A stretch of DNA of 39,287 bases from an uncultured Clostridiaceae bacterium (lineage in GTDB: Bacteria > Bacillota > Clostridia > TANB77 > CAG-508), in NCBI GenBank assembly GCA_948444845.1, contig CAOJVB010000015.1, positions 1-39,287 of the forward strand. Reading direction: 5' to 3'. Made by a program: the position numbers and the translations under genes. Below, piece by piece: positions 1 through 7,941 of this stretch. A model generated the notes under the pieces. That model worked only from the letters and a program-made list of their open reading frames with translations, ran no database searches and was not told the origin of the DNA. How positions within the stretch are numbered: position 1 is the first letter of the stretch; each line of letters begins with the position of its first letter.

Positions 1-80
1 ATCACTTATTCAATTTTTATTTCTTTTGTTTCACATCAATTGTAACACTACAATTGTTTTGATAAAGTTCGACATTGTTT

Positions 81-626
81 TTAGAAGTATCTTTTTAATA
101 ATCCTTCAAATCCTCTTCCATGTCTTGCTTCGTCTTTGCACATTTCGTGTACTGTATCGTGTATTGCGTCATATCCTAATTCTTTTGCTCTTGTTGCTAA
201 TTCTTTTTTTCCCATACATGCTCCACATTCTGCTTCTGCTCTTAGCATTACATTTTTCTTTGTGTCTGGGTATACTACTTCTCCTAATAATTCAGCAAAT
301 TTTGCTGCGTGTTCTGCTTCTTCAAACGCATATCTTTTGAAGGCTTCTGCTATTTCTGGGTATCCTTCTCTATCTGCTTGACGGCTCATTGCTAAGTACA
401 TTCCTACTTCTGTACATTCTCCCATGAAGTTATCTTTTAATCCTTTTACTACCTCTTCATCTAAACCTTGTGCTACTCCTATTACGTGTTCATCTACGTA
501 ATTATTTCCTTGTGCCTCTTCTTTTAATACAAATTTTTCTTTTCCTGCTCCACATTGTGGACATTTTTCAGGTAGCTCCTCCCCAAAGTGAATATAACCA
601 CATATTTTACATACATATGCTTTCAT
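81..626 (-). CDS. rbr: Reverse-type rubrerythrin (peroxide reductase)
   Basis: Non-haem di-iron protein that reduces hydrogen peroxide in the cytoplasm of anaerobes, taking electrons from NADH through a rubredoxin-type centre. The 181-residue product starts with a rubredoxin-like domain (CKICG near residue 6, CPQCG near 22). A ferritin-like four-helix domain follows, with E/H ligand patterns such as EEAEHAAKF and [10 protein letters not shown]. Having the rubredoxin domain at the N-terminus is the 'reverse' order known from clostridial revRbr. TAGGAGG lies 8 bases before the ATG. It follows the PerR-like gene by 48 bp on the same strand, so the two are probably co-transcribed from the Fur/PerR-boxed promoter near 1110. 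This is the classic content of a PerR regulon. The family is certain; the electron donor is inferred. Confidence 0.95.
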   Translation of the reverse strand: MKAYVCKICGYIHFGEELPEKCPQCGAGKEKFVLKEEAQGNNYVDEHVIGVAQGLDEEVVKGLKDNFMGECTEVGMYLAMSRQADREGYPEIAEAFKRYAFEEAEHAAKFAELLGEVVYPDTKKNVMLRAEAECGACMGKKELATRAKELGYDAIHDTVHEMCKDEARHGRGFEGLLKRYF

Positions 627-674
627 AATTTTACCTCCTATATTTTATTTTTCAATAATATGATTTTTAATCAT

Positions 675-1070
675 TTATTGCTTTTTACATTTTTCACATA
701 AACCTGATAACATTATTTCTTGTTTATCAAATTCTGCATTAATTGTGTTTGCTAGATTTTGTAGTTCATTTTTTATTTTTTTGCTTTCTTTTTCTTCTAG
801 CTTTATATCAAAAATTTTATGACAGTTATTGCATTCAAAATGTATATGATTTTCTTCATTTCCATCATATCTATATACACCATCTTCACATTTTATTTTC
901 CTTATTTGCCCACAATTACATAGCTCTGATACATTTCTATATATTGTTGCAATTCCTATATTGGGAATTTGTAATTTTAAATCTTCATATAGCATATCTA
1001 CTGTTGGGTGATCTCTTCTCATTTTTATAGATTCTAAAATTACTTCCCTTTGTCTACTATATTTCTTCAT
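675..1070 (-). CDS. perR: Fur-family regulator, probably PerR
   Basis: Metal-dependent repressor of the Fur superfamily. The 131-residue protein has a winged-helix N-terminus (SRQREVIL, IATIYRNV) and a dimerisation domain with the metal-binding motif RYDGNEENHIHFEC. Two CxxC pairs (CNNC, CEKC) form a structural zinc site. Sensor ligands typical of PerR are all present: His in RRDHP, Asp in RYD, HIH, and an Asp rather than Glu in the IFDI segment, the position that separates PerR from Fur. The start was set at 1070 because AAAGGTG lies just upstream; an upstream in-frame start at 1103 falls inside the operator. The adjacent rubrerythrin supports peroxide sensing. The box upstream is closer to a Fur consensus than a PerR one, so the exact subtype stays open. 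Confidence 0.8.
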   Translation of the reverse strand: MKKYSRQREVILESIKMRRDHPTVDMLYEDLKLQIPNIGIATIYRNVSELCNCGQIRKIKCEDGVYRYDGNEENHIHFECNNCHKIFDIKLEEKESKKIKNELQNLANTINAEFDKQEIMLSGLCEKCKKQ

Positions 1071-1088
1071 AACTATCACCTTTATTTT

Positions 1089-1132
1089 GATAATGATTAT
1101 CATTATTATATTCTTTTTTTGAAAATTGTCAA
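1089..1132 (-). promoter_or_regulatory. perR-rbr promoter with overlapping Fur/PerR-type box
   Basis: On the minus strand TTGACA (1132-1127) and TATAAT (1110-1105) are separated by 16 bp, a near-consensus sigma-A promoter. Overlapping the -10 is a 7-1-7 inverted repeat, TAATGAT-T-ATCATTA, within 1089-1109. It matches the extended Fur box at about 19 of 21 positions. A repressor bound here would block RNA polymerase, so autoregulation of perR-rbr is likely. Confidence 0.85.
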
Positions 1133-1240
1133 GTGGTCTTTTAGTTTATTTTTATTATTTTAATTAAAATTTTCTATAATCAAGAAATATTTATACTATA
1201 GGATTTATAGTTAAGAAAATAAATTTACTCTAGGAATGCT

Positions 1241-1288
1241 ACCCAAAAGTGACAGATACCCCAATTGGAAACGTCCCCAATGGGAACG
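1241..1288 (+). repeat. REP-like repeat, copy A of the RAYT-associated family
   Basis: About 45 bp beginning CCCAAAAGTGACAGATACCC and ending GTCCCCAATGGGAA. It is nearly identical to copies at 22273-22320 and 38296-38360; the last overlaps the end of the RAYT transposase gene. It sits in the 302-bp gap between the divergent perR and zinc-ribbon genes, directly upstream of the latter's promoter. Confidence 0.85.
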
Positions 1289-1298
1289 AAAAAAATAC

Positions 1299-1327
1299 TT
1301 GCTCTTTCACATCCTTTATGATAGAAT
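1299..1327 (+). promoter_or_regulatory. Promoter for the zinc-ribbon protein gene
   Basis: TTGCTC (1299-1304), a 17-bp spacer, then TAGAAT (1322-1327), preceded by TATGA as an extended -10. The arrangement TTGCT...TATGATAGAAT recurs upstream of the unknown gene at 35892. Confidence 0.5.
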
Positions 1328-1372
1328 AAAGTCGAAATATAAAAGATATTCTATTTTAAGGAGGATATAAGT

Positions 1373-1597
1373 ATGGAATTAAATAAATGTAGCCGTTGTG
1401 GTGCCTTTTATACTACTTCAAATAATGTGTGCCCTAATTGTGTGCCTAAGGATAATTGTGACCAATTAACATTAAAAAACTTTTTAGCTGAAAATGAAAT
1501 GCCAGCTTCAATGGAGGCTTTATCTGCTGATACTGGTATATCTGTTAAGAATTTGAATAGGTATTTGGCTGATAGTGATATAAATGTTTGCTTATAA
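1373..1597 (+). CDS. Small zinc-ribbon/helix-turn-helix protein (YvyF-like)
   Basis: Protein of 74 residues. The N-terminal half is a zinc ribbon with CSRCG at residue 6 and CPNC at residue 20. The C-terminal half (about residues 31-70) resembles a small helix-turn-helix (LTLKNFLAENEMPAS, followed by SADTGISVKNLNRYL). This ribbon-plus-helix layout resembles the flagellar-operon protein YvyF (TIGR03826) of Firmicutes, but no flagellar genes are in the window. AAGGAGGATATAAGT precedes the ATG and a strong terminator follows, so it is a single-gene unit. It is probably a regulator or adaptor; the function is unknown. Confidence 0.75.
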   Translation: MELNKCSRCGAFYTTSNNVCPNCVPKDNCDQLTLKNFLAENEMPASMEALSADTGISVKNLNRYLADSDINVCL

Positions 1598-1603
1598 ACT
1601 TAT

Positions 1604-1637
1604 AAAAGGTGGTTTCATTCGAAACCACCTTTTTATT
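1604..1637 (+). terminator. Intrinsic terminator of the zinc-ribbon gene
   Basis: AAAAGGTGGTTTC and GAAACCACCTTTT form a perfect 13-bp stem with loop ATTC, followed by a short T-run. It lies between convergent genes and may serve both strands. Confidence 0.9.
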
Positions 1638-1638
1638 A

Positions 1639-2034
1639 TTAATCCTCTATTAAGTCCTTATATATTTGTTCTGAATTTTCAGTTGCCTTTGGTATAGTGA
1701 TCTTTTCTACTTCGACTTTCCTTCCTAAATAATATTCTTCACCATTAAATTTCATATATGGGTAGGGATTTGATATTGTTCCTTTATACAATGTAATGTA
1801 AGCTAATACATTTCTACTTATTATGCCAATATTTATATAGTCATCCAGAAGACACATATTATCTAATATAGTTAACTCATAATCTTCATCTTTAATTCCT
1901 ATTTTTCTAATTATAGTTGGTAAATCTTTTAACCTTAAGTCAAACCATTCTTTTAATACTTTTTTTAAAATACTCCGAATTTCTAAATCAGTTGTTGTCT
2001 TCTTAGGTTCTAACTTTCCATTAATCACTTTCAT
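1639..2034 (-). CDS. Hypothetical protein
   Basis: Not recognised. A 131-residue soluble protein rich in K, E and I, without signal peptide or membrane segment. Its N-terminus (MKVINGKLEPKK) is followed by a charged helical stretch around LKKVLKEWFDLRLKDL. The start at 2034 is chosen because AAAGGAGAGTAACT immediately precedes that ATG; an ATG 18 bp upstream has no such site. It is convergent with the zinc-ribbon gene and shares the terminator at 1604. The next minus-strand gene upstream (2153-2362) is 118 bp away, so the two could be co-transcribed. No function can be assigned. Confidence 0.65.
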   Translation of the reverse strand: MKVINGKLEPKKTTTDLEIRSILKKVLKEWFDLRLKDLPTIIRKIGIKDEDYELTILDNMCLLDDYINIGIISRNVLAYITLYKGTISNPYPYMKFNGEEYYLGRKVEVEKITIPKATENSEQIYKDLIED

Positions 2035-2152
2035 AGTTACTCTCCTTTCCAATTGGAACTATACAATAAGTTAATAGTTACTTTATTAAACTACTTTGTA
2101 GTACTAAATAAGAGTTTAAAACTACTATGTTGTTATTGGAACCACCTTTTAT

Positions 2153-2362
2153 TTAATCTTGATATTTTTCTACTGATTCTACATTTACTTTTTCTATAAC
2201 TTTCTTTTGTCCATTATGCTTAATTAAAGTTGCTTTGAGAGTCTTATTGCTTTTATTGTACCGAAATCTTATTGTCTTATAGCCACTATATGTTGTTCTA
2301 AGTTTTCTATTTTCTCCTTCATTCGTTATTACCTCTAAACTATAAAATTTCCTTTTCCACAT
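2153..2362 (-). CDS. Hypothetical small basic protein
   Basis: Not recognised. A 69-residue, strongly basic protein with alternating hydrophobic and charged residues, suggesting a small beta-rich fold (FYSLEVITNEG, TIRFRYNKSNK, LKATLIKHNGQ). There is no membrane segment or cysteine pair. AAAGGAGGATACAACTT before the ATG is an excellent ribosome-binding site and is the main reason to accept it. It lies upstream of the 131-residue hypothetical on the same strand. Confidence 0.6.
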   Translation of the reverse strand: MWKRKFYSLEVITNEGENRKLRTTYSGYKTIRFRYNKSNKTLKATLIKHNGQKKVIEKVNVESVEKYQD

Positions 2363-2486
2363 AAGTTGTATCCTCCTTTAGTTTAATAATAATTAAATCT
2401 AATTTTATATATTTTATATCATAGTTATATTAACATAACTTGAAACAAAAATCAAGTATAATATTTTATTTTTATACGTTGTTCGC

Positions 2487-2515
2487 TTGAATATTGCAAA
2501 ATTATGTTATATTAT
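2487..2515 (+). promoter_or_regulatory. Candidate promoter of the 38-residue ORF
   Basis: TTGAAT (2487-2492), 17 bp, TATTAT (2510-2515). Together with the downstream ribosome-binding site and terminator, this frames a complete small transcription unit. Confidence 0.4.
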
Positions 2516-2577
2516 ATTTCCAACCTTTCATTGTCAGAAGGTAGTCTTTTACTTAAAGATGGAAAGGGGTGGAATGT

Positions 2578-2694
2578 ATGACTAATTCCGAACTTATTTT
2601 GCGATTAGTAGAAATGCTTTTACAAGAAGAAGAAGAAGAAACTATGAAAGCAAAACTTGATCAAGACAAAACTAAAGATAAATGTATTGAATAG
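2578..2694 (+). CDS. Small acidic protein of 38 residues
   Basis: A short reading frame starting MTNSELILRLVEMLLQ. It continues with five consecutive glutamates (GAA codons) and a lysine/aspartate-rich tail ending KCIE. The first part could be an amphipathic helix. GGAAAGGGGTGG lies 8 bases before the ATG, a candidate promoter lies at 2487, and a strong terminator follows 10 bp after the stop, so it has every sign of an expressed small gene. It occupies a 510-bp gap between annotated genes. The function is unknown. A transcribed leader or small RNA is the alternative. Confidence 0.5.
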   Translation: MTNSELILRLVEMLLQEEEEETMKAKLDQDKTKDKCIE

Positions 2695-2704
2695 TACATA
2701 AGTT

Positions 2705-2746
2705 AAAAGTAGGAGTAAAATTGCAGATAGCTCCTACTTTTTATTT
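2705..2746 (+). terminator. Intrinsic terminator after the 38-residue ORF
   Basis: AAAAGTAGGAG (2705-2715) pairs perfectly with CTCCTACTTTT (2731-2741), followed by more T residues on the plus strand. Confidence 0.85.
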
Positions 2747-2753
2747 TATATAT

Positions 2754-2787
2754 AAAAAACAACGTACATAATTGCAGTATGTACGTT
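2754..2787 (-). terminator. Terminator of the ABC exporter operon
   Basis: AACGTACATA and TATGTACGTT form a perfect 10-bp stem (2761-2770/2778-2787). Read on the minus strand it is followed by GTTTTTTA. It sits about 85 bp past the stop of the last permease gene. Confidence 0.8.
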
Positions 2788-2872
2788 TAAATATATGACA
2801 TCTTCCGAACTTAAGACATCTTTAATGTAAGTATATAATAACACAATTTATAAAATCTGTCAAATAAGTTTT

Positions 2873-3670
2873 TTAGTTTCCTGTACTCCTATATCTATTT
2901 AACCCCCAATTCCAAATTTTTACTGCTATACTTAAAAAGATAATTGCTACTATTGGTGATAGATACATTAGCCAGCCATTTTCCTTTCCTAAGTAGTTTA
3001 GTGTTGGGTAGTATGTTGCAAATACGAATGGGAATATGAAGGTTATTAGTATTCGTATGAATTTGTTATATATTTCGATTGGATATTGGGCAAAGGTGTA
3101 TATTCTGAATACTGACCATATTATTTCGTTTGATTTGTAGGTGTAGAATGATGTTACACTAAAGGCTATCATTATTGCTCCTATTATTAGTGCTCCTGAA
3201 AGGGCAAATATTATAATTTTAGCTATTAGTATAAAGGTTATATTTATTTGTAATTTTATTAGCATGCTTATTATTAGTACTAGGCTTATTGCCATATATC
3301 CAAATGCTGTAAAAGTTTTTGTGTCGCCTATTACTGATATTAATGGGTGTATTGGTCTTAATAAAAGTTTGTCAAAGTCTCCATCTTTTATATATTTAGG
3401 ACCTATGTCGTATATACTATCAAATAGGAAATCTACTATTGCTATGGTTAACATTGTTATTCCATATAATAATAGTAATTTATCAAAGGTCCAATCTGCT
3501 AAACTTTCTGTATTTTGAAATACTATCCATATAAAAATTAGTTCTACTACTTGTGTTAATAATTGTGATATAATTCCAACTATGAAATCTACTCTATATT
3601 CCATCATACTTTTTATTGAGCATGCTAGCATTGAAAGATATATGCTTATATTCTGTTTTATTTTTGTCAT
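2873..3670 (-). CDS. ABC-2 type permease (DUF990 family), second subunit
   Basis: Membrane subunit of an ABC exporter, 265 residues, with about six hydrophobic segments (for example VELIFIWIVF, ALIIGAIMIAFSV, VAIIFLSIAV). It resembles the ABC-2 family formerly called DUF990 (ABC2_membrane_6), which works as paired permeases. The start ATG lies one base past the stop of the preceding permease. GGAGGATAAA, its ribosome-binding site, spans the last codons of that gene, so translation is tightly coupled. With the two upstream genes it forms a complete ATPase-permease-permease exporter. The substrate is unknown; database names such as 'viologen exporter family' are used for this arrangement but prove nothing here. 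Confidence 0.85.
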   Translation of the reverse strand: MTKIKQNISIYLSMLACSIKSMMEYRVDFIVGIISQLLTQVVELIFIWIVFQNTESLADWTFDKLLLLYGITMLTIAIVDFLFDSIYDIGPKYIKDGDFDKLLLRPIHPLISVIGDTKTFTAFGYMAISLVLIISMLIKLQINITFILIAKIIIFALSGALIIGAIMIAFSVTSFYTYKSNEIIWSVFRIYTFAQYPIEIYNKFIRILITFIFPFVFATYYPTLNYLGKENGWLMYLSPIVAIIFLSIAVKIWNWGLNRYRSTGN

Positions 3671-3671
3671 T

Positions 3672-4463
3672 TTATCCTCCGTTTATCGTTATTTTCTTTA
3701 CTGCTTTATTGAAAAATGCTTTTGCTACTGCGTACATAATTATTGCCCATATTAGTTGTTTTCCTATTATTCCTAATATTTCTATTCCTTGTATTTTTCC
3801 TAAGTATATATTTATTGGTGTATAGAAAAATTCTTTAAATGGTAATATATTTGCTATTTTTTGAAAAGCCTCTGGGAACATTGTAAGTGGTGCAATTAAT
3901 CCTGAAAATATTGATATTATTGATTTTCTTAGTATTTGCATTCCCCATGTGGCATTTGTGTAAAATCCACAAGTTCCTATTATCATTTGTAAGAAATATG
4001 ATATAGGTATATTTAATAATAAAATACATATAAAACCAATAAATGCCCATATATTTACTGGCATTAATACTGTCCAAAATATATTACATACTACAAATGT
4101 AAGTATTGCTGTTAATAAGCCAAATCCCATCTCTCCTAATTCTTTCCCAAAATAATATTGAAAATATGTTATAGGATTTAGTAATTCTCTTGATATATAT
4201 CCTTTTCTAATTGAATAGGCAATGTCTTCGTTTATTCCCCATAATGACATTGGTACTAATGTGACTACTAATATATAATATGTAGCTATTTCATTTATAG
4301 CAAAGCCATCTATTTGACCTGTTTGATTATATATTGCATACCATACAAAAATATATACTACTACTTCTACAATTCTGTTAAGTGTGAAAAGGAATAATAC
4401 TGATTTATATTGTAGGTATTCTTTTATTCCCATTTTACCTATTTTTAATAATGTGCTTAACAT
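3672..4463 (-). CDS. ABC-2 type permease (DUF990 family), first subunit
   Basis: Partner permease of 263 residues with about six hydrophobic helices (SVLFLFTLNRIVEVVVYIFV begins the first). The cytoplasmic segment with SIRKGYISRELLNP resembles the conserved coupling region of DUF990 permeases, seen in the neighbour as KDGDFDKLLLRP. Its ATG overlaps the 3' end of the ATPase gene by 7 bp, and it is followed almost without gap by the second permease. The two permeases are distant homologues of one another and probably form a heterodimer in the cytoplasmic membrane. Confidence 0.85.
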   Translation of the reverse strand: MLSTLLKIGKMGIKEYLQYKSVLFLFTLNRIVEVVVYIFVWYAIYNQTGQIDGFAINEIATYYILVVTLVPMSLWGINEDIAYSIRKGYISRELLNPITYFQYYFGKELGEMGFGLLTAILTFVVCNIFWTVLMPVNIWAFIGFICILLLNIPISYFLQMIIGTCGFYTNATWGMQILRKSIISIFSGLIAPLTMFPEAFQKIANILPFKEFFYTPINIYLGKIQGIEILGIIGKQLIWAIIMYAVAKAFFNKAVKKITINGG

Positions 4464-5455
4464 ACTACTTCTCCTCTGTAAATTTCTTTTAATATTTCTT
4501 CTAATCCTTGCTCATGTACGTGCATATCCACTATTTCACAAAAGTTTGAAATTCTATTTACTACGTTCATTATTGTTGTTTTATCATGATTAAATTTTAT
4601 TTTTAAGAAGTTTTCAGTTTCTTCTATTACTTCAAATTCATCTTCTAATGTTTCATTTGTTATTAATGCATTTTTGTTTTTTATTGATATTTCTGCTAAT
4701 ACTTGTTTTCCATATGTATCTTTAAAAGCTTGTTTTTCGCCATCGTATATTATGCTTCCTTTATCTATTAGAATAATTCTATCACATACTTCTTCTATAT
4801 CTTTTAGGTCGTGTGTTGTTAATATTACTGTTGTATTTTTTTCTTTATTTATATCTTTTATGAATTTTCTTATTCTTTCTTTCACTAATACATCTAAGCC
4901 TATTGTTGGTTCATCTAAGTATACTATTTTAGGATTATGTAGGAAGGTTGCTGCTATTTCGCATCTCATTTTTTGCCCTAAACTTAGATTTTTTACGGGT
5001 TTATTTAGTAGTTCATCTAGCTCTAATAAATTTGAGAATTTTTTTAAATTTTTTCTATATTCGTTTTCTGGTATTTTATACATTTTCTTAATTAGTCTAA
5101 ATGATTCTATTACTGGCAAGTCCCACCATAGCTGTGTTTTTTGTCCAAATACAGCTCCTATTTGTTTATTGTTTTCTATTCTATTTTCATATGGAACTTT
5201 TCCATTTACTATAACCTCACCTGAAGTTGGTGTTAAAAGACCTGTTAGCATTTTTATTGTTGTAGATTTTCCTGCCCCATTTTCACCAATATAGCCTACA
5301 AGTTCTCCTTCTTCTATATTAAAGCTTACTCCTTTTACTGCTTTAAATTCTTTGTATTTTGGGTGAAATAAGTGCTTTATATATCCTATTATTCCACTTT
5401 CTTTATCACTTGTTTTGTATACTTTTTCTAAATCTTTTACTTCAATAATTGACAT
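4457..5455 (-). CDS. ABC exporter ATP-binding protein
   Basis: The 332-residue ATPase that drives the DUF990 permease pair. Walker A is GENGAGKST (residues 57-65), the Q-loop is in GAVFGQKTQLWWDL, the signature is LSLGQKMR (about 158), Walker B is IVYLDEPTIGLD (about 178), and the H-loop is in TTHDL. An insertion near residues 20-38 (GIIGYIKHLFHPKYKEFKAV), before the first core strand, is typical of this ATPase group. The last 100 residues form a C-terminal extension seen in many exporter ATPases. GAAGGAAG precedes the ATG. It is the first gene of the operon. Confidence 0.92.
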   Translation of the reverse strand: MSIIEVKDLEKVYKTSDKESGIIGYIKHLFHPKYKEFKAVKGVSFNIEEGELVGYIGENGAGKSTTIKMLTGLLTPTSGEVIVNGKVPYENRIENNKQIGAVFGQKTQLWWDLPVIESFRLIKKMYKIPENEYRKNLKKFSNLLELDELLNKPVKNLSLGQKMRCEIAATFLHNPKIVYLDEPTIGLDVLVKERIRKFIKDINKEKNTTVILTTHDLKDIEEVCDRIILIDKGSIIYDGEKQAFKDTYGKQVLAEISIKNKNALITNETLEDEFEVIEETENFLKIKFNHDKTTIMNVVNRISNFCEIVDMHVHEQGLEEILKEIYRGEVVC

Positions 5456-5543
5456 TTTTCTTCTTCCTTCGCTTTATTTTTTTATATTTTATCATGAGGT
5501 TTCTTAAAATAGAATAGGTTTTGTTTACTTTTTTACATAAGAA

Positions 5544-5570
5544 ACCCTCACCTGAATTACAAGTGAGGGT
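5544..5570 (-). terminator. Hairpin between the membrane-protein gene and the ABC operon
   Basis: ACCCTCAC (5544-5551) pairs with GTGAGGGT (5563-5570). On the minus strand TTTCTT follows, a modest T-run, just past the stop of the 5582-6157 gene. Confidence 0.6.
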
Positions 5571-5581
5571 ATTCTATAACT

Positions 5582-6157
5582 TTATTCATTTTTTAAATCA
5601 AACATTTCTCTTAATTTCCCTTCGAGCACTTTTGTCTCTATACATTCACAGTCATCTACTTTAATTCTTATATTCATATTTTCATCTTCAGATTTTTCTA
5701 TTTCGATACTCTGTATTATGCTGTTTACTATCTTCCTTTTTTGCTCTCTGCTGAGTTTTACCATATCTTCTCCATTGTCCTTCATAATATTTATTACAGA
5801 ATCAGCAAAATAATTATAAAAAATAGTATTTACATATTTTTCACTTCTGAGAATAACTTTATCTTTGATATTACCTCTTCCCGCCATTTGCTTTATCATA
5901 CTATTCTCATATTTCCATGATGTGTTATCGAAAGTATACCACATAGTAGCATTGATTATTTCAATTATTATATATGGTATAATCATTCCACAAAGTATTG
6001 TAGTTCCCATTATTTGGCTTATTACACTTAGTACTGAAACTATTATAAGTCCGCCTATTGTTGACATAAACATAAAGAAATTTGACATTCCTTTTGCAAT
6101 TTTTGCTCTTCTTTTTAACTGTTTGATAGTAAGCTCCCGCTTCTTTTCTTTCTTCAT
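5582..6157 (-). CDS. Hypothetical protein with two membrane segments
   Basis: Not recognised. A 191-residue protein with a very basic start (MKKEKKRELTIKQLKRRAK), two hydrophobic helices at about residues 27-48 and 50-70, and a long charged cytoplasmic tail (KLSREQKRKIVNSIIQ, then an acidic stretch). By the positive-inside rule both ends should be cytoplasmic. AAGGAGG lies 8 bases before the ATG. It is upstream of the ABC operon on the same strand but separated from it by a hairpin, so it is probably its own unit. No function can be assigned. Confidence 0.7.
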   Translation of the reverse strand: MKKEKKRELTIKQLKRRAKIAKGMSNFFMFMSTIGGLIIVSVLSVISQIMGTTILCGMIIPYIIIEIINATMWYTFDNTSWKYENSMIKQMAGRGNIKDKVILRSEKYVNTIFYNYFADSVINIMKDNGEDMVKLSREQKRKIVNSIIQSIEIEKSEDENMNIRIKVDDCECIETKVLEGKLREMFDLKNE

Positions 6158-6346
6158 TTTAAAATCCTCCTTAAATATTAATTTTATTTAATTGACTATT
6201 TACTTTCATAACTCTCCTTCATAGTTCTAAAATAGGAGTTTTATAATTTTTATGTTATTCTATTACATTTTTTCTTATTTTTCAAGCTTTTCTATTTATT
6301 TTCAATATTTTCCTATCTTAAACGTTTTTTTATTTTTTATAGAGTA

Positions 6347-6560
6347 GTGAAACTCCTTGTTTATAAATATTTTTTTAATCTTAATGTGCGACTGGAATAA
6401 TTTTAGAAATTCTTAGCGAAGTTTTTGGGGGATGTTCGTGGCGCTGCTTTATTATAAAGGAGCGAGCACAGAAAGGGTCCCGAAAATTGAGCTTAGAATT
6501 TCTTAAATTATGTAAGAAGCCTTTAAGATTAAAAAAATATTTATAAACAAGGAGTTTCAC
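6347..6560. repeat. 214-bp hairpin element with 38-bp perfect terminal inverted repeats
   Basis: The 38 bp at 6347-6384 (starting GTGAAACTCCTTGTTTATAA) are the exact reverse complement of 6523-6560. Inside, ATAATTTTAGAAATTCTTAGC pairs with few mismatches to the opposite arm, and the centre (GTGGCGCTGCTTTA against TAAAGGAGCGAGCAC) pairs again. The whole element can therefore fold into one long hairpin. Its inner arms (TTCTTAGCGAAG and GAGCTTAGAAT) resemble those of the repeats at 9462 and 19909. No target-site duplication is visible. It fills most of the 443-bp gap upstream of 6158, and nothing else is evident there. Confidence 0.9.
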
Positions 6561-6600
6561 GGCTTATTTTAGTGCAAAACATTAAACAGTAGCTTTTATA

Positions 6601-7899
6601 TCATTCTATTATCTCTAATATAGTTTCTTCTTTCTCGACTACTTCATCTGATATTTTTATAATTCTTTCTAACTCTTTTTTTGCCTCTTCATATTGTTCT
6701 TTATTTGTATATAATGTTGCTAATTTTTCATTTACTTTTACTGTATCTCCTACTTTTTTATTAAGCACTATTCCTGCTGTATAATCAATTTCATCTTCTT
6801 TTTTTGTTCTTCCTGCTCCTAGTTTTGAGGCTAGTTTTCCTATTTCTTCTGCGTTTATTTCTTTAATGTAGCCATAATTTTTGCTTAGAACTTCTATTTC
6901 ATATTTTGCTTTTGAAAATTTCTCAGTATTTTCTATATATGCCATATCTCCGCCTTGATTTCCCACAAGTTCTACAAATTTGTGGAAAGCTTTTCTAGTT
7001 TTTATTGTGTCTTTGATTTTATTTTTGTTTTCTTCTATATGTTCTCCCTTTCCTGCTAGTTTTAGCATATAGGCACCTAACTCCAACACAACCTTTTCTA
7101 CATCTTCTGGCATATTTCCTTTTAATGAATTTACTGCTTCTATTATTTCTAAGTTATTTCCTACTGCATATCCTAGTGGTTCGTTCATGTTTGTTATTAT
7201 ACATATTGTTTCTTTGTTTGCTAGCTTTCCTATTTTGTTCATTTGTATTGCTAGTTCTTTTGCATCAGTTATATTTTTCATAAATGCTCCACTTCCACAT
7301 GTTACATCTAATACTATTTTATTTGCTCCTGCAGCTATTTTTTTACTCATTATGCTTGAAGCTATTAATGGTATGCTACTTGTACATGATATAGCGTCCC
7401 TTAAAGCATATATTTTTTTATCAGCTGGTGCTAAATTGCCTGTTTGTGTTATTAGGCTTATTCCTATTTTTTTAACATTTTCTTTAAATTCTTCTATACT
7501 AAGGTTTATATTATAGCCTGGTATCGCTTCTAGCTTATCTGCTGTCCCTCCTGTAAATCCTAAACTTCTTCCTGACATTTTAGCTACATTTACACCCATA
7601 GAAGCCATTATTGGCATTAATATTAGTGTTACTTTATCGCCTACACCTCCGCTTGAATGTTTATCTACTACTGTTCCTAGGTCAGATAAGTCTAGCATTT
7701 CTCCTGAAGATGCCATTTCTAAAGTCATGTTTGTAATTTCTTCTTCGTCCATTCCATTAATATATATTGCCATTATTAATGCAGATGCTTGGTAGTCGGC
7801 TATTTCACCATTTGTGTAACCTTTTATAAAGTATTCTATTTCTTCTTTATTTAGCTTTTTATTATCTCTTTTTTTCTCTATTATTTCTAATATATTCAT
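6601..7899 (-). CDS. pdp: Pyrimidine-nucleoside phosphorylase
   Basis: Cleaves uridine, thymidine or deoxyuridine with phosphate to a free base and (deoxy)ribose-1-phosphate in pyrimidine salvage. The 432-residue product is full length. It has the all-alpha N-terminal domain, the phosphate-binding KHSSGGVGDKVTL (about residue 80), and the family signature SGRSLGFTGGTADKLEA (about 108). The C-terminal alpha/beta domain contains LGAGRTKKEDEIDYTAGI. These suit the dimeric thymidine/pyrimidine phosphorylase family; substrate range cannot be read from sequence, so thymidine phosphorylase (deoA) is the alternative name. GAGGTAAAACAA precedes the ATG. It lies 42 bp downstream of the type III toxin gene on the same strand, which may let some transcripts read through. 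Confidence 0.95.
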   Translation of the reverse strand: MNILEIIEKKRDNKKLNKEEIEYFIKGYTNGEIADYQASALIMAIYINGMDEEEITNMTLEMASSGEMLDLSDLGTVVDKHSSGGVGDKVTLILMPIMASMGVNVAKMSGRSLGFTGGTADKLEAIPGYNINLSIEEFKENVKKIGISLITQTGNLAPADKKIYALRDAISCTSSIPLIASSIMSKKIAAGANKIVLDVTCGSGAFMKNITDAKELAIQMNKIGKLANKETICIITNMNEPLGYAVGNNLEIIEAVNSLKGNMPEDVEKVVLELGAYMLKLAGKGEHIEENKNKIKDTIKTRKAFHKFVELVGNQGGDMAYIENTEKFSKAKYEIEVLSKNYGYIKEINAEEIGKLASKLGAGRTKKEDEIDYTAGIVLNKKVGDTVKVNEKLATLYTNKEQYEEAKKELERIIKISDEVVEKEETILEIIE

Positions 7900-7941
7900 T
7901 TGTTTTACCTCTTTACCCTTTTATATACTATGTATTTTTTA

